Below, piece after piece: positions 1-9,737 of a DNA stretch of 64,000 nt (position 1 is its first letter; each line of letters starts with the position of its first letter). The notes under the pieces were generated by a model. The model made no database searches and was not told the DNA's origin. It was given only the letters and a program-made list of their open reading frames with translations. The stretch comes from Streptomyces smaragdinus (GTDB lineage Bacteria > Actinomycetota > Actinomycetes > Streptomycetales > Streptomycetaceae): assembly GCF_009604385.1 (NCBI RefSeq), contig NZ_WEGJ01000014.1:62001-126000 (forward strand). Reading direction: 5' to 3'. The position numbers and the translations under genes are program-made.

Positions 1-171
1 GCCGACCGTATCCGGCGCGAAACACCGTGCCAAGAACTGCGGCATCCCGCTGACCAGTACCGGAGCGCCACTGGATTAGTCCTGCGGCGTATCGCCAACC
101 TCGCCCGGAACTCTGGACTTTGAGCCGATCGCTGGGTTAGAAGAGAACGCCTGCGGCGTACGAAAAGCAGT
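1..171. other. left-edge stretch, possible tail of a + strand gene
   Basis: The frame starting at base 2 is open and ends in TAG at 77-79, so this could be the last 25 codons of a gene outside the window, but it is too short to identify. The 11-mer CCTGCGGCGTA occurs twice, at 81-91 and 150-160. The rest probably holds the promoter of the amidase gene; no clear -35/-10 pair was found. Confidence 0.3.
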
Positions 172-225
172 GTGACGCGGCGGGTGAGGCACGCATGGTC
201 AGGTCAGCCGCGGAGAGGAACACCC

Positions 226-1512
226 ATGTCCTTCGAGCCCATTTACATCACCCGACGCAATGCCGTGCGCGCCGGAGCCGGCGCCGCCGCCGCTCTCGGT
301 CTGGGGGCGGGGGAGCTGGTCACCGCGACCGGTGCCGCGGCCGCGCCGTACGATCCGTCCGACACCTCGGAGATCATCAGCTGCGACGGGTGGGGCGCGC
401 GGCCGCCGGCCGGGTCGCTGGACCGGCGGGTGGGGACGACGCGGCGGATCGTCGTGCACCACATGGCGTTCGAGAACACCATGGACTTCTCCCTCGCCGC
501 CGCCATCGCCTGCGCCGAGCGCGTCCAGTACATCCACATGGACATCAACGGCTGGTCCGACACCGGTAACCACTTCAGCATCAGCCGCGGCGGCCATGTG
601 CTGGAGGGCCGCCACGGCAGCCTGGACGCGCTGCGCGACGGCGGCTACCAGATCGTCAGCGCCCACGCGACCGGCCAGAACACCCAGTCGATCGGCATCG
701 AGAACGAGGGCACGTACATCGACGAGCTGCCCACGGGCAAGCTCTGGCAGTCGCTCGTCGACCTGTGCACCACGATCTGCACCCAGTACAAATTCGGCGC
801 GCAGCACATCACCGGCCACTGGGACTGGAACAACACCCAGTGCCCCGGCGCCGCGTTCTACTCGACCTTCCCCAACCTGCGGCTGCACGTCGCCAAGTCC
901 CTCGGCCAGGACCCGCGGACGATCGCCGCCCGCACCTGGCCGGACACCTTCACCTCCTGCGCCGGCGCCACCGTCCGGACGATGCAATACCTCTTCCGGG
1001 CGCAGGGCTTCAACATCGCGGCGGACGGCGCCTTCGGCCCGATGACGCTGAACACCGTGCTCACCTTCCAGCGCGCGCACGGCTTCCCCACCGCCTCCGA
1101 CGGCACGATGAACGGCCTCACCTGGGAGGCCATCGCCCCCGAGATCGGCATGGGCGACACCGGTGACACGGTCCTCGCGCTGCAGTCGATGCTGGCGAGC
1201 AAGCTGTACGACGTGACGGCGAGCGGCACCTACGACCGCCGCACCTGGGTCGCCGTCGCCAAGATGCAGGCCCTGCACGGGATCCGGGTCACCGGGACGA
1301 TGGACCTCAGCACCTGGTGCGCCGTCCTCGGCGGCGTCGTGGAGGAGAACTTCCGCGGGCTGAAGGGCCAGGCCGGGCTGGAGGCCGAGCTTCCGGACGC
1401 CTCGGTGCTGCCGGAGCCCGTGGTGCCCGCGGAGGGTGTCGTCGCGGCCGACGCGCCGGCGACGCAGTTCGAGGAGGTCCCGGTGGACCAGGCGGTCACC
1501 ACCGCCCCGTAA
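226..1512 (+). CDS. secreted N-acetylmuramoyl-L-alanine amidase (PGRP type) with two peptidoglycan-binding domains
   Basis: This enzyme should cut the amide bond between MurNAc and the peptide stem, outside the membrane. The start is ATG 226, eight bases after GAGAGG, rather than a more upstream in-frame GTG. Residues 9-36 form a Tat-like signal (TRRNAVRAG, then an Ala-rich stretch and AAAAPY). An Amidase_2/PGRP domain follows at about 45-225. Likely zinc ligands are His78 or His79 (VVHHMAF), His198 (GHWDWN) and Cys206 (TQCPG); the eight-residue spacing of the last two matches T7-lysozyme-type amidases. Two PG_binding_1-like repeats lie at about 245-375. The acidic, Pro/Ala/Val-rich tail is probably disordered. 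It may serve autolysis or cell-wall remodelling. It is 428 aa and stands alone, convergent with the next gene. Confidence 0.85.
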   Translation: MSFEPIYITRRNAVRAGAGAAAALGLGAGELVTATGAAAAPYDPSDTSEIISCDGWGARPPAGSLDRRVGTTRRIVVHHMAFENTMDFSLAAAIACAERVQYIHMDINGWSDTGNHFSISRGGHVLEGRHGSLDALRDGGYQIVSAHATGQNTQSIGIENEGTYIDELPTGKLWQSLVDLCTTICTQYKFGAQHITGHWDWNNTQCPGAAFYSTFPNLRLHVAKSLGQDPRTIAARTWPDTFTSCAGATVRTMQYLFRAQGFNIAADGAFGPMTLNTVLTFQRAHGFPTASDGTMNGLTWEAIAPEIGMGDTGDTVLALQSMLASKLYDVTASGTYDRRTWVAVAKMQALHGIRVTGTMDLSTWCAVLGGVVEENFRGLKGQAGLEAELPDASVLPEPVVPAEGVVAADAPATQFEEVPVDQAVTTAP

Positions 1513-1537
1513 GCGGTACGGGGAGGGCCGGCCCCGG

Positions 1538-2641
1538 TCAGCCCTCCCCGAAGACCACCTCGCGGTGCCCGGCACCGGGCGCCGCGAAGGCCAGCAGCTC
1601 CTCGCCGCGCTCCTCCAGCCCCGCCTTCTCCCGCCGGGTCAGGCTCCGCAGCGGCGTGCACTCGAGGACGGCCCGGCGGCGGGTGAGCGCCGGTTTCCAC
1701 ACGCCGGCGACGAAGCCGTCGAGGACGAGGGTGCCGCGGACGATGCCGTTCTTGGTGAAGACCGCCTTGACGTCGTCCTTTGCGATGATCCGGGTGCGGT
1801 CGGCGTACGACAGCAGGATGTTGTCGAACGGGCCGAGCAGCAGCGGCGGGACCTCCAGATCCGCGTCGGGCAGCTCCGTACCGGCGACGTCGAACAGCTC
1901 GCGTCCGTCCTCGCCGCGGTACGTCACCAGCTTCGGCCGCAGCCGCTCGAACGCCTCCCGCAGCCCCTTGACGGCCAGCGACGACCACTTCTGCGCGTCC
2001 ACGACCGTCGCGGGCCCGAAGGCGGCCAGATAACGCAGCACGAGCTCGTCCAGACCGTCCGTGCCGGGCGGCACGTCCAGCCACTGCTCCGCCAGCGCGT
2101 ACACCAGCCCGCCCCCCTCGCCCCACACCCCGCGCGGCGGCACCTGCACCAGCGGCAGCACGCACCGCGCCAGATACACCAGCGCCCCCGCCGTGTACTG
2201 CGGCCACCGCTCCGCCAGCCGCGCCCCCAGCTCGTCGCCGGGCAGCGGCCCGTCCGCCAGCAGGTCCCGCGCGGCGGCGGCGACGGCCCCGGTGTCGATG
2301 CCGACCAGGGTCTGCCCGGCGGTGCTGTTGAACAGCACGGTGTTCAGGAACGGCTGCACCACCGCCCGCATCGGCACCGCGTCCCGCGCCGCGACCAGAT
2401 GGATCGTCCCGCGCATCAGCACCAGCCGCGCGACCTCGCGGGAGGTGAGCGCCGCCGACAGATCCCCCGTCGTGAAACCGGCGAGGCGGCTGTGCAGCTG
2501 GTAGTACGGCGCGTCCCCGGACTGCGCCTGCAGCCCCACCAGATGGGCCGCCGCCTCGACCGGCCCGGCGGCGTGCCGCTCCGTCAGCCACTGCCGGTGC
2601 AGCGTCGCCCGGTTCAGCGCCCGCGTGCTCAGTACGTCCAT
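1538..2641 (-). CDS. winged-helix AlkZ-like DNA glycosylase family protein (HTH_42)
   Basis: A 367-aa member of the winged-helix family that includes E. coli AlkZ (YcaQ) and the Streptomyces AlkZ/AlkX enzymes, which excise alkylated bases or unhook interstrand crosslinks. The N-terminal segment carries LVGLQAQS, in which Gln38-Ala-Gln40 matches the catalytic Q-x-(Q/D) motif. LMRGTIHLVAARD at about 95-107 is another family hallmark. It is transcribed alone and ends 26 bases from the amidase stop. Streptomyces keep several paralogues, some in clusters for DNA-crosslinking antibiotics; no such cluster is visible here, so a housekeeping repair role is more likely. The substrate cannot be told from sequence. 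Confidence 0.75.
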   Translation of the reverse strand: MDVLSTRALNRATLHRQWLTERHAAGPVEAAAHLVGLQAQSGDAPYYQLHSRLAGFTTGDLSAALTSREVARLVLMRGTIHLVAARDAVPMRAVVQPFLNTVLFNSTAGQTLVGIDTGAVAAAARDLLADGPLPGDELGARLAERWPQYTAGALVYLARCVLPLVQVPPRGVWGEGGGLVYALAEQWLDVPPGTDGLDELVLRYLAAFGPATVVDAQKWSSLAVKGLREAFERLRPKLVTYRGEDGRELFDVAGTELPDADLEVPPLLLGPFDNILLSYADRTRIIAKDDVKAVFTKNGIVRGTLVLDGFVAGVWKPALTRRRAVLECTPLRSLTRREKAGLEERGEELLAFAAPGAGHREVVFGEG

Positions 2642-2708
2642 GCCTCACCCTTCCGGATCTTCGACGGACCCATCCTGGCCGCTTTGCCGGGCGCGGACCG
2701 TACGAATG

Positions 2709-2747
2709 CCGAAGGGCCCGCCGCTACCTGGCCGGCGGGCCCTTCGG
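2709..2747 (-). terminator. strong hairpin terminator downstream of sodN
   Basis: A perfect 15-bp inverted repeat pairs 2709-2723 with 2733-2747 around a 9-nt loop, beginning 18 bases past the sodN stop. There is no clear U tract, as is usual in Streptomyces. It also separates sodN from the glycosylase gene read in the same direction. Confidence 0.75.
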
Positions 2748-2764
2748 AGAAGACGGCGAGGGGG

Positions 2765-3160
2765 TCAGCCCTGCTTGGTCTCCCAGAAGATCTTGTCGAT
2801 CTGCGCGATGTAGTCCAGCGCCTTCTGGCCCGTCGCCGGGTCCGTCGACGCCTTCGCGGCGCTGAGCGCCTTCAGGGCGTCGTTCACCAGCTGGTGCAGC
2901 TCCGGGTACTTCTCGAAGTGCGGGGGCTTGAAGTAGTCGCTCCACAGGACCGACACGTGGTGCTTGGCGAGCTCGGCCCGCTGCTCCTTGATGACCGTGG
3001 CACGGGCCTGGAAGTGCGGGTCGTCGTTCGCGGCCATCTTCTCCTGGACGGCCTTGACCGACTCGGCCTCGATACGGGCCTGCGCCGGGTCGTACACGCC
3101 GCAGGGGAGATCGCAGTGGGCGCTGGCCTTCACCTTCGGGCCGAACAGTCGAGAGAACAT
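2765..3160 (-). CDS. sodN: nickel-containing superoxide dismutase precursor
   Basis: Ni-SOD converts superoxide to peroxide and oxygen in the cytoplasm. The 131-aa precursor has a 14-residue propeptide (MFSRLFGPKVKASA). The mature chain begins at His15 with the nickel hook HCDLPCGVYDP, in which His15, Cys16 and Cys20 (His1, Cys2 and Cys6 of the mature enzyme) bind nickel. The mature length of 117 aa is typical. AAGGA precedes the ATG. The divergent neighbour is the processing protease. In S. coelicolor, Ni-SOD is regulated inversely to Fe-SOD by Nur, partly through a small RNA from the sodF 3' UTR that pairs with the sodN 5' end; whether that pairing exists here was not testable because sodF is not in the window. 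Confidence 0.97.
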   Translation of the reverse strand: MFSRLFGPKVKASAHCDLPCGVYDPAQARIEAESVKAVQEKMAANDDPHFQARATVIKEQRAELAKHHVSVLWSDYFKPPHFEKYPELHQLVNDALKALSAAKASTDPATGQKALDYIAQIDKIFWETKQG

Positions 3161-3303
3161 ACACGTCCTTCCTCGTGATCCTTATTAAGACGGGACACTA
3201 CTCCGTGGGGATGCCAATGCGCCGGGTGCCCCCGGCGGCTTACGCCAAAAGTCCGGTGCGACGCTTGTACTGGGTGGAGGATTGACCGGGGAGGTCGAGG
3301 ACG

Positions 3304-3741
3304 ATGCCGCAGCCGACGGGCGAGCGTGAGCGGGAGCTGGAGCGGCGTGGGCTGCGCAGGCTCGCGCTGTGCGAGGTGACCGGTCCCTCCATGGCGCCGA
3401 CCGTGAACTCCGGGGACACCCTGGTGGTCCGTTACGGGGCGCGGGTCCGTCCGGGTGACGTCGTGCTGCTGCGCCATCCCCTGCAGCAGGATCTGCTCAT
3501 CGTGAAGCGCGCGGTGGGGCGGCGGGACGGCGGCTGGTGGGTGCTGAGCGACAACACCCTGGCGGCCTTCGCCAACGACAGCCGGGACTTCGGCGCCGTA
3601 CCGGAGGAGTTCGTGCTGGCCCGGGCGCTGCTGCGGCTGCGGCCGCCGGCGGACGTCGCGGCTCAGCGCACGCTGCGCTCGGCCGTGTCCTGGGCGGCGG
3701 TGGCGGTGCGGCCGCTCTCCAGACGCTTGCGGGCGCGGTAG
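3304..3741 (+). CDS. sodX: Ni-SOD maturation protease (S26 signal-peptidase-like)
   Basis: SodX removes the SodN propeptide so that the nickel hook starts with a free His. This 145-aa protein has the S26 Ser/Lys dyad: Ser29 in TGPSMAPT and Lys68 in LIVKRAVG. GDTLVVRYG and SDN..DSRDFG correspond to the later S26 boxes. There is no N-terminal membrane anchor, which fits a cytoplasmic maturation protease rather than a leader peptidase. It is divergent from sodN with a 143-bp shared promoter region. Its last 79 bases overlap the end of the CGNR gene on the other strand, so its Arg-rich C-terminus is also antisense to that gene's zinc-finger end. Confidence 0.93.
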   Translation: MPQPTGERERELERRGLRRLALCEVTGPSMAPTVNSGDTLVVRYGARVRPGDVVLLRHPLQQDLLIVKRAVGRRDGGWWVLSDNTLAAFANDSRDFGAVPEEFVLARALLRLRPPADVAAQRTLRSAVSWAAVAVRPLSRRLRAR

Positions 3742-4274
3742 GCCGCCACGTTGGCGCGGGTGGCGCAGCGGTCGGAGCAGTAGCGGCGGGAGCGGTTCGT
3801 CGAGGTGTCCAGGTAGGCGTTCTGGCAGGGCGCCGCCTGGCAGATGCCCAGGCGCTCCACGCCGTGGTCGGTGAGATGGACGGCCAGGCCCATACAGGCG
3901 CTGGCGGTGTAGCCGGAGGCGGCGTTGGCCGGGGTCTCCGCGAGGTGCAGGTGCCACTGGGGCCGGCCGTCCTCGTCGCGGAAGTCGTGTCCGGAGATCT
4001 GGGGGCTGGCCGGATACTCCATCAGCAGCGCGTTGAGCAGGTCCACCGCGCGGAACTCGTCCCCCTCGCTCGCCGCCTCGAAGACGGCGCGCAGCCGGGC
4101 CCGTACGGCGCGCAGGCGCCCGATGTCGGCGTCCGTGGCACGGCGGGCGGCGAGCAGGCTGGGGCCGAAGAGCTCGCGGACCGCGTCGAGCGTGGTGAGG
4201 GTGTCGGTGCCCCGGGCCGGCTCCTCCGTGTTGACCAGGCGCACGGCGAGATCCGAGTAATAGGCCAGTTCCAC
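3663..4274 (-). CDS. CGNR zinc-finger / ABATE-domain transcriptional regulator
   Basis: A 203-aa protein with an N-terminal ABATE domain (about 5-140) and a C-terminal CGNR-type zinc finger at about 150-190 (LGICQAAPCQNAYLD..YCSDRCATRANVAAYR). Four cysteines are placed to bind zinc, and the basic helix after the last pair is the DNA-binding part of the family. The family tripeptide CGNR is replaced here by CQNA, a common variation. It is convergent with sodX and overlaps it by 79 bp. A divergent methyltransferase lies upstream. Targets are unknown. Confidence 0.8.
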   Translation of the reverse strand: MELAYYSDLAVRLVNTEEPARGTDTLTTLDAVRELFGPSLLAARRATDADIGRLRAVRARLRAVFEAASEGDEFRAVDLLNALLMEYPASPQISGHDFRDEDGRPQWHLHLAETPANAASGYTASACMGLAVHLTDHGVERLGICQAAPCQNAYLDTSTNRSRRYCSDRCATRANVAAYRARKRLESGRTATAAQDTAERSVR

Positions 4275-4405
4275 TTGCAGTCCTTACGAAGGGCGGTCTA
4301 GGGTCGGCGTACGAGCAGTAATGACCGATCTTCGACCCAGGGTATTACTTCCGGCCGCTTCGCGATATCTGCGGGGTCACCCCGGCCTGCCTGTCCGGCT
4401 GGGGT

Positions 4406-4423
4406 CCGGGGGTCGTCCCCCGG
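4406..4423. terminator. short GC hairpin in the methyltransferase leader
   Basis: CCGGGGG (4406-4412) pairs with CCCCCGG (4417-4423) around TCGT and is followed by GAAAAG. It lies 29 bases before the methyltransferase ATG and could act as an attenuator or leader structure. This is a structural observation only. Confidence 0.3.
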
Positions 4424-4452
4424 GAAAAGCAGCACGCGGGAGAGGGTTCGCA

Positions 4453-5220
4453 ATGGGTGAGACCAGAACGTGGACACGGTGGCAGGAGAGCTGGGACCGG
4501 CAGCAGGAGGGTTACCTCCCGGACCGTGAGGAGCGGTTCCGGGTGATGCTCGATCTGGTCGAGGCCGTCGTGGGCCCCGCGCCCCGGGTGCTGGACCTGG
4601 CGTGCGGGACCGGGTCCATCACCGGGCGGACGCTCGCGCGGCTGCCGTCGGCGCGGGTCACCGGCGTCGATCTGGACCCGGCGCTGCTGACGATCGCGCG
4701 CGGGACGTACGAGGGGGACGAGCGGGTCCGCTTCGTCGCCGCGGACCTGCGGGACCCCGGGTGGCGGGAGAAGCTGCCGTTCGCCGAGTACGACGCGGTG
4801 CTGACGGCGACCGCGCTGCACTGGCTGCGGACGGAGGACCTGGCCGCGCTGTACGGGCGGCTGGCGGAGGTCGTACGGCCCGGGGGCGTGTTCATGAACG
4901 CCGATCACATGCCGGACCCCGCCACGCCCCGGCTGAACGCCGCCGAGCGGGCGTACCGGGAGGGGCGGGGGTCCGAGGGCGCGCAGACCTGGGCCCAGTG
5001 GTGGGCGGACGTCGCCGCCGATCCGGTGCTGGGGGAGGCGGCGCGGGAGCGGTTCGCGATCTTCGGGGACCCGAACGACCCCTCCGGGGGCAAGGACCAC
5101 TTCTCCGACCGGTTCCAGACGGCCGTCTGGCACGCGGAGACCCTGCGGGCCGTGGGCTTCGCCGAGGCGCGGCAGGTGTGGGCCTCGCCCACGGACGGCA
5201 TGGTGCTGGGGCTGCGCTGA
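4453..5220 (+). CDS. class I SAM-dependent methyltransferase
   Basis: A 255-aa protein with a Rossmann methyltransferase fold. Motif I is VLDLACGTGS at about 46-55, the acidic end of strand 2 is TGVDLDP, and the motif II/III region is YDAVLTATALHWL. The HWL segment is typical of trans-aconitate- or ubiquinone/menaquinone-type small-molecule methyltransferases. ATG 4453 follows GAGAGGG; the frame remains open upstream but that part is Arg/Gly/Pro-rich and not family-like. The C-terminal half lacks features that would identify the substrate. It is alone on its strand and divergent from the CGNR regulator, which might control it (inference). Confidence 0.75.
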   Translation: MGETRTWTRWQESWDRQQEGYLPDREERFRVMLDLVEAVVGPAPRVLDLACGTGSITGRTLARLPSARVTGVDLDPALLTIARGTYEGDERVRFVAADLRDPGWREKLPFAEYDAVLTATALHWLRTEDLAALYGRLAEVVRPGGVFMNADHMPDPATPRLNAAERAYREGRGSEGAQTWAQWWADVAADPVLGEAARERFAIFGDPNDPSGGKDHFSDRFQTAVWHAETLRAVGFAEARQVWASPTDGMVLGLR

Positions 5221-5235
5221 GGCCCGTACACGCGA

Positions 5236-5268
5236 AGCGACCGCCGCGGGGACCCCACGGCGGTCGCT
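5236..5268. terminator. bidirectional terminator between the methyltransferase and malic enzyme genes
   Basis: AGCGACCGCCG (5236-5246) is perfectly complementary to CGGCGGTCGCT (5258-5268), with an 11-nt loop. It lies between two convergent genes, 16 bases after one stop and 18 before the other, so it can serve both. Confidence 0.7.
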
Positions 5269-5285
5269 GCTGCTCGCGGGACGCG

Positions 5286-6491
<1,206 letters not shown>

Positions 6492-7053
6492 TGTGTTGAC
6501 CCCTTAGTCACAATTCTGTCGAGAGTGTCCACCTCCTGGTTGCGGAGGTGGGGCGGGCACAGCGTCCGCTCGGGCCTTGGGGTTCGGCTTGAAGCCCGGT
6601 CTGGTCGGACGCGCGGGCGCGCCGCACACGCGCCCTGCCCCGGATGCGGGGTGTAAGGGTCTGTTCTACCGCAAGATCAGTACAGAGGCGACCCGGATCC
6701 GACTACGGGTCCGTCACACACCCCCTGCCCCGCTGGGAAGGGGTAACGGTCGCGGTTTGAATCACATCAGAAGAATCTACCCATAAAGCGTCGAATGTCG
6801 TAATGTTACGAACACGCGGACAACGTCCGTGATCTAGGTCTCACGTGCCCGTCCGTGGTGGCCGTACCGCCCCGCAACGAAGCGGGAGTGGAGCATTCCG
6901 CGTATCACCCGTTATCGGATTTTGATACGGGGGCGAGGCTGAAGTGGCCGCTCCGGATGCGAGGATGCCGTCCATCAGACTGGGGCCCGACCACTCACTC
7001 GTGTGGTGGGCGTCGCAAGGGGCACCCCCCTCATTTCCGCAGGAGGAACCAGC
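6492..7053. other. 562-bp divergent intergenic region
   Basis: Lies between the malic enzyme (-) and the ABC transporter operon (+). It contains a CCCGC/GCGGG hairpin at 6871-6886 and a perfect 7-bp inverted repeat CGTATCA (6901-6907)/TGATACG (6923-6929), a possible operator about 125 bp before the transporter start. CGTAA-TG-TTACG at 6799-6810 is a short palindrome. No gene and no confident promoter was found. Confidence 0.4.
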
Positions 7054-7977
7054 ATGACCGCAAGCACCACCCGTCGCACGACCGCCGCCAGGGGACGTCT
7101 GGCAGCCGTCGGGGCAATCGCGGCTGCGGGCGCACTCGTCCTGTCGGCCTGCGGGGACCAGACGGACGACGCGCAGAGCGAGGACACCGGCAAGAAGGAC
7201 TCCGCCGCGGCCTCCAAGTACGACCTGCCGGCGAACGTCAAGAAGGCGGGCGTCATCAAGGTCGGCTCCGACATCGCGTACGCGCCGATGGAGTTCGACG
7301 AGGCCGGCAAGCCGGTCGGCGTCGACGTCGACGTGGCCGCGGCCCTCGGCAAGGAGCTGGGCGTCTCGTTCAAGTTCGAGAACGGTGTCTTCGACAACCT
7401 GATCCCGTCGCTGGAGACCGGCCGGCACGACGTGATCATGTCGGCGATGAGCGACACCAAGGAGCGCCAGGCGAAGGTCGACTTCGTCGACTACTTCAGC
7501 GCCGGTGTCTCGATCCTGGCCAAGAAGGGCAACCCCGAGGGCATCAAGTCCGTCGAGGACCTCTGCGGCAAGACGATCGCCTTCCAGCGCGGCACCGTGT
7601 CCGCCGACGTGGCCAAGGCCGCGAACGAGAAGTGCCCGGCCGGCAAGAAGATCAAGACCCTGACCTTCGACACCGACCCCGAGGCGCTGCTCCAGGTCAA
7701 GCAGGGCCGCGCGGTCGCCGACCTGAACGACTTCCCGGTCGCCGCGTACAACGCGCAGAAGTCCGGCGACGGCAAGGACTTTGAGGTCGTCGGCGACCAG
7801 GTCGGCGAGGGCCCGTACGGCATCGCCGTGACGAAGGACAACACGCAGCTGCGTGACGCGATAGCCAAGGCCATGGACGCGATCATCGCCAACGGCGAGT
7901 ACGCCAAGGTCCTCGAGAAGTGGAACGTCGCCCAGGGTGCCGTCGAGAAGGCTGTCGTCAACGGCGGCGCCGAGTAA
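7054..7977 (+). CDS. polar amino-acid ABC transporter substrate-binding lipoprotein
   Basis: Extracytoplasmic receptor of an importer in the glutamine/glutamate/polar amino-acid family (SBP_bac_3). ATG 7054 sits eight bases after a full AGGAGG. The 307-aa protein has a signal peptide ending in a lipobox, LSAC with Cys33 as the lipidated residue, then a charged linker. The mature domain has family features such as IKVGSDIAYAPMEF, GVDVDVAAALGKELG and IMSAMSDTKERQAKVDFVDYF. First gene of a three-gene operon with its permease and ATPase; the gap to the permease is 21 bp. Confidence 0.93.
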   Translation: MTASTTRRTTAARGRLAAVGAIAAAGALVLSACGDQTDDAQSEDTGKKDSAAASKYDLPANVKKAGVIKVGSDIAYAPMEFDEAGKPVGVDVDVAAALGKELGVSFKFENGVFDNLIPSLETGRHDVIMSAMSDTKERQAKVDFVDYFSAGVSILAKKGNPEGIKSVEDLCGKTIAFQRGTVSADVAKAANEKCPAGKKIKTLTFDTDPEALLQVKQGRAVADLNDFPVAAYNAQKSGDGKDFEVVGDQVGEGPYGIAVTKDNTQLRDAIAKAMDAIIANGEYAKVLEKWNVAQGAVEKAVVNGGAE

Positions 7978-7998
7978 CACGTCCGGAAAGTATTTCCT

Positions 7999-8973
7999 GT
8001 GACCGAAAAGAACTCACCGGGCCCGGCCGACGACAACTCGGCCGGGCCCCGGCTCTCCAAGACCGACACCGCTCCGGTCCGCCCGGAGGCCATCAAGGCG
8101 ATCCCGGTCCGGCACCCCGGACGCTGGGTCAGCGGTCTGCTGGTGATCGCCCTGCTGGTGCTGCTCGGCATGGCGTTCGCGGACGCGCAGGTGGAGTGGG
8201 GTGACATCCCCGAGTACCTGTTCAACGACCGCATCATGAAGGGTGTCGGGAACACCCTGCTGATCACCGTGCTGTCCATGGTGATCGGCGTGCTGCTCGG
8301 TGTGCTGCTCGCCGTGATGAAGCTGTCGAAGAACCCGGTCACCTCGGTCTTCGCGAACCTCTACATCTGGCTCTTCCGCGGCACCCCGGTGCTGCTGCAG
8401 CTGCTGCTCTGGTACAACCTCGCCCTGATCTTCCCCATCCTGAACCTCGGTCCGTTCTACAAGAACGAGATGACCGAGTTCATGACGCCGTTCATGGCGG
8501 CGCTGCTGGGTCTGGCGCTGAACGAGGCCGCGTACATGGCGGAGATCGTCCGCGGCGGTGTCCAGTCCGTGGACGAGGGGCAGACCGAGGCCGCGCACGC
8601 CCTGGGCATGAGCCCGGGCAGGACGATGCGCCGCGTCATCCTGCCGCAGGCCATGCGGGTGATCGTGCCGCCGACCGGCAACGAGTTCATCAACATGCTG
8701 AAGACCTCGTCGCTCGCCTCGGTGATCACGTTCGCCGAGGTCACGTACGTCGGCCGGCAGATCTCGGCGACCGAGCTGAACGTGATGGAGATGCTCTTCG
8801 TCGCCGCGATCTGGTACCTCTTCCTGACCAGCGTGTTCAGCGTGATCCAGTTCTACATCGAGCGCCATTACGCGAAGGGCTCGGTACGGAACCTGCCGCC
8901 CACCCCGTGGCAGAAGGTCCGGGCGGCCCTGAGCCGCGGGCCGCGTCTGGCCGGAACGAGGGAGACGTCATGA
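7999..8973 (+). CDS. polar amino-acid ABC transporter permease
   Basis: Inner-membrane subunit of the importer (324 aa, GTG start). After a cytoplasmic N-terminus, the first membrane helix is at about 37-57 (WVSGLLVIALLVLLGMAFA). A His/Glu/Gln/Arg-type permease region begins near MKGVGNTLLITVLSMVIGVLLG. LFRGTPVLLQLLLWY and the EAA loop (LNEAAYMAEIVRGGVQSVDEGQTEAAHALGMS) that docks the ATPase are clear. Its stop overlaps the ATPase start in ATGA, indicating translational coupling. The N-terminal extension before the first helix is longer than in E. coli HisM/GlnP types. Confidence 0.93.
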   Translation: MTEKNSPGPADDNSAGPRLSKTDTAPVRPEAIKAIPVRHPGRWVSGLLVIALLVLLGMAFADAQVEWGDIPEYLFNDRIMKGVGNTLLITVLSMVIGVLLGVLLAVMKLSKNPVTSVFANLYIWLFRGTPVLLQLLLWYNLALIFPILNLGPFYKNEMTEFMTPFMAALLGLALNEAAYMAEIVRGGVQSVDEGQTEAAHALGMSPGRTMRRVILPQAMRVIVPPTGNEFINMLKTSSLASVITFAEVTYVGRQISATELNVMEMLFVAAIWYLFLTSVFSVIQFYIERHYAKGSVRNLPPTPWQKVRAALSRGPRLAGTRETS

Positions 8974-9731
8974 CGGCGATGGTGAAGGCCGAGGGCGTCC
9001 ACAAGTCCTTCGGCGCCGTGGAGGTGCTCAAGGGCATCGACCTCGAGGTCGCCCCCCGTGAGGTGTTCTGTCTGGTCGGCCCGTCCGGCTCCGGCAAGTC
9101 CACCTTCCTGCGGTGCATCAACCACCTGGAGCAGATCAACGCCGGCCGGCTCTACGTCGACGGTCATCTGGTCGGCTACCGGCAGAAGGGCGACAAGCTC
9201 TACGAGCTGAAGGAGAAGGAGGTCGCGGCGCAGCGCAAGGACATCGGCATGGTGTTCCAGCGCTTCAACCTCTTCCCCCACATGACGGCCCTCGGGAACG
9301 TCATGGAGGCGCCCGTCCAGGTCAAGGGCGAGAGCAGGTCCGCCGCCCGGGACCGGGCGATGACCCTGCTGGAGCGGGTGGGGCTGGCCGACAAGGCCAA
9401 GAACTACCCCACCCAGCTCTCCGGCGGCCAGCAGCAGCGCGTCGCCATCGCCCGGGCGCTGGCGATGGAGCCCAAGCTGATGCTCTTCGACGAGCCCACC
9501 TCGGCGCTCGACCCGGAGCTCGTCGGCGAGGTGCTGGACGTGATGCGGGACCTCGCGGAGTCCGGGATGACGATGATCGTCGTCACGCACGAGATGGGCT
9601 TCGCCCGTGAGGTCGGCGATTCGCTGGTCTTCATGGACGGTGGCGTGGTCGTCGAGTCCGGTCATCCGCGGGAGGTGCTGACGAACCCGCAGCACGCCCG
9701 TACGCAGGCGTTCCTGTCGAAGGTCCTCTGA
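8970..9731 (+). CDS. polar amino-acid ABC transporter ATP-binding protein
   Basis: ATPase that powers the importer. The start is ATG 8970, overlapping the permease stop (ATGA) and preceded by GAGGGAGA. The 253-aa protein has Walker A GPSGSGKST at about 37-45, a Q-loop (MVFQRFNLFPHMT), ABC signature LSGGQQQR, Walker B LMLFDEPTSALDP and the switch His (VVTHEM). An insertion between Walker A and the Q-loop (GYRQKGDKLYELKEKEVAAQR) is common in amino-acid transport ATPases of the GlnQ/HisP family. The gene ends six bases before the convergent gtrA-like gene. Confidence 0.94.
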   Translation: MTAMVKAEGVHKSFGAVEVLKGIDLEVAPREVFCLVGPSGSGKSTFLRCINHLEQINAGRLYVDGHLVGYRQKGDKLYELKEKEVAAQRKDIGMVFQRFNLFPHMTALGNVMEAPVQVKGESRSAARDRAMTLLERVGLADKAKNYPTQLSGGQQQRVAIARALAMEPKLMLFDEPTSALDPELVGEVLDVMRDLAESGMTMIVVTHEMGFAREVGDSLVFMDGGVVVESGHPREVLTNPQHARTQAFLSKVL

Positions 9732-9737
9732 GGTTTC

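Noticed and set aside
6799..6810. CGTAA-TG-TTACG considered as a GlnR box for the amino-acid transporter.
   Set aside because: The spacing and second half-sites of the GlnR consensus are not present.
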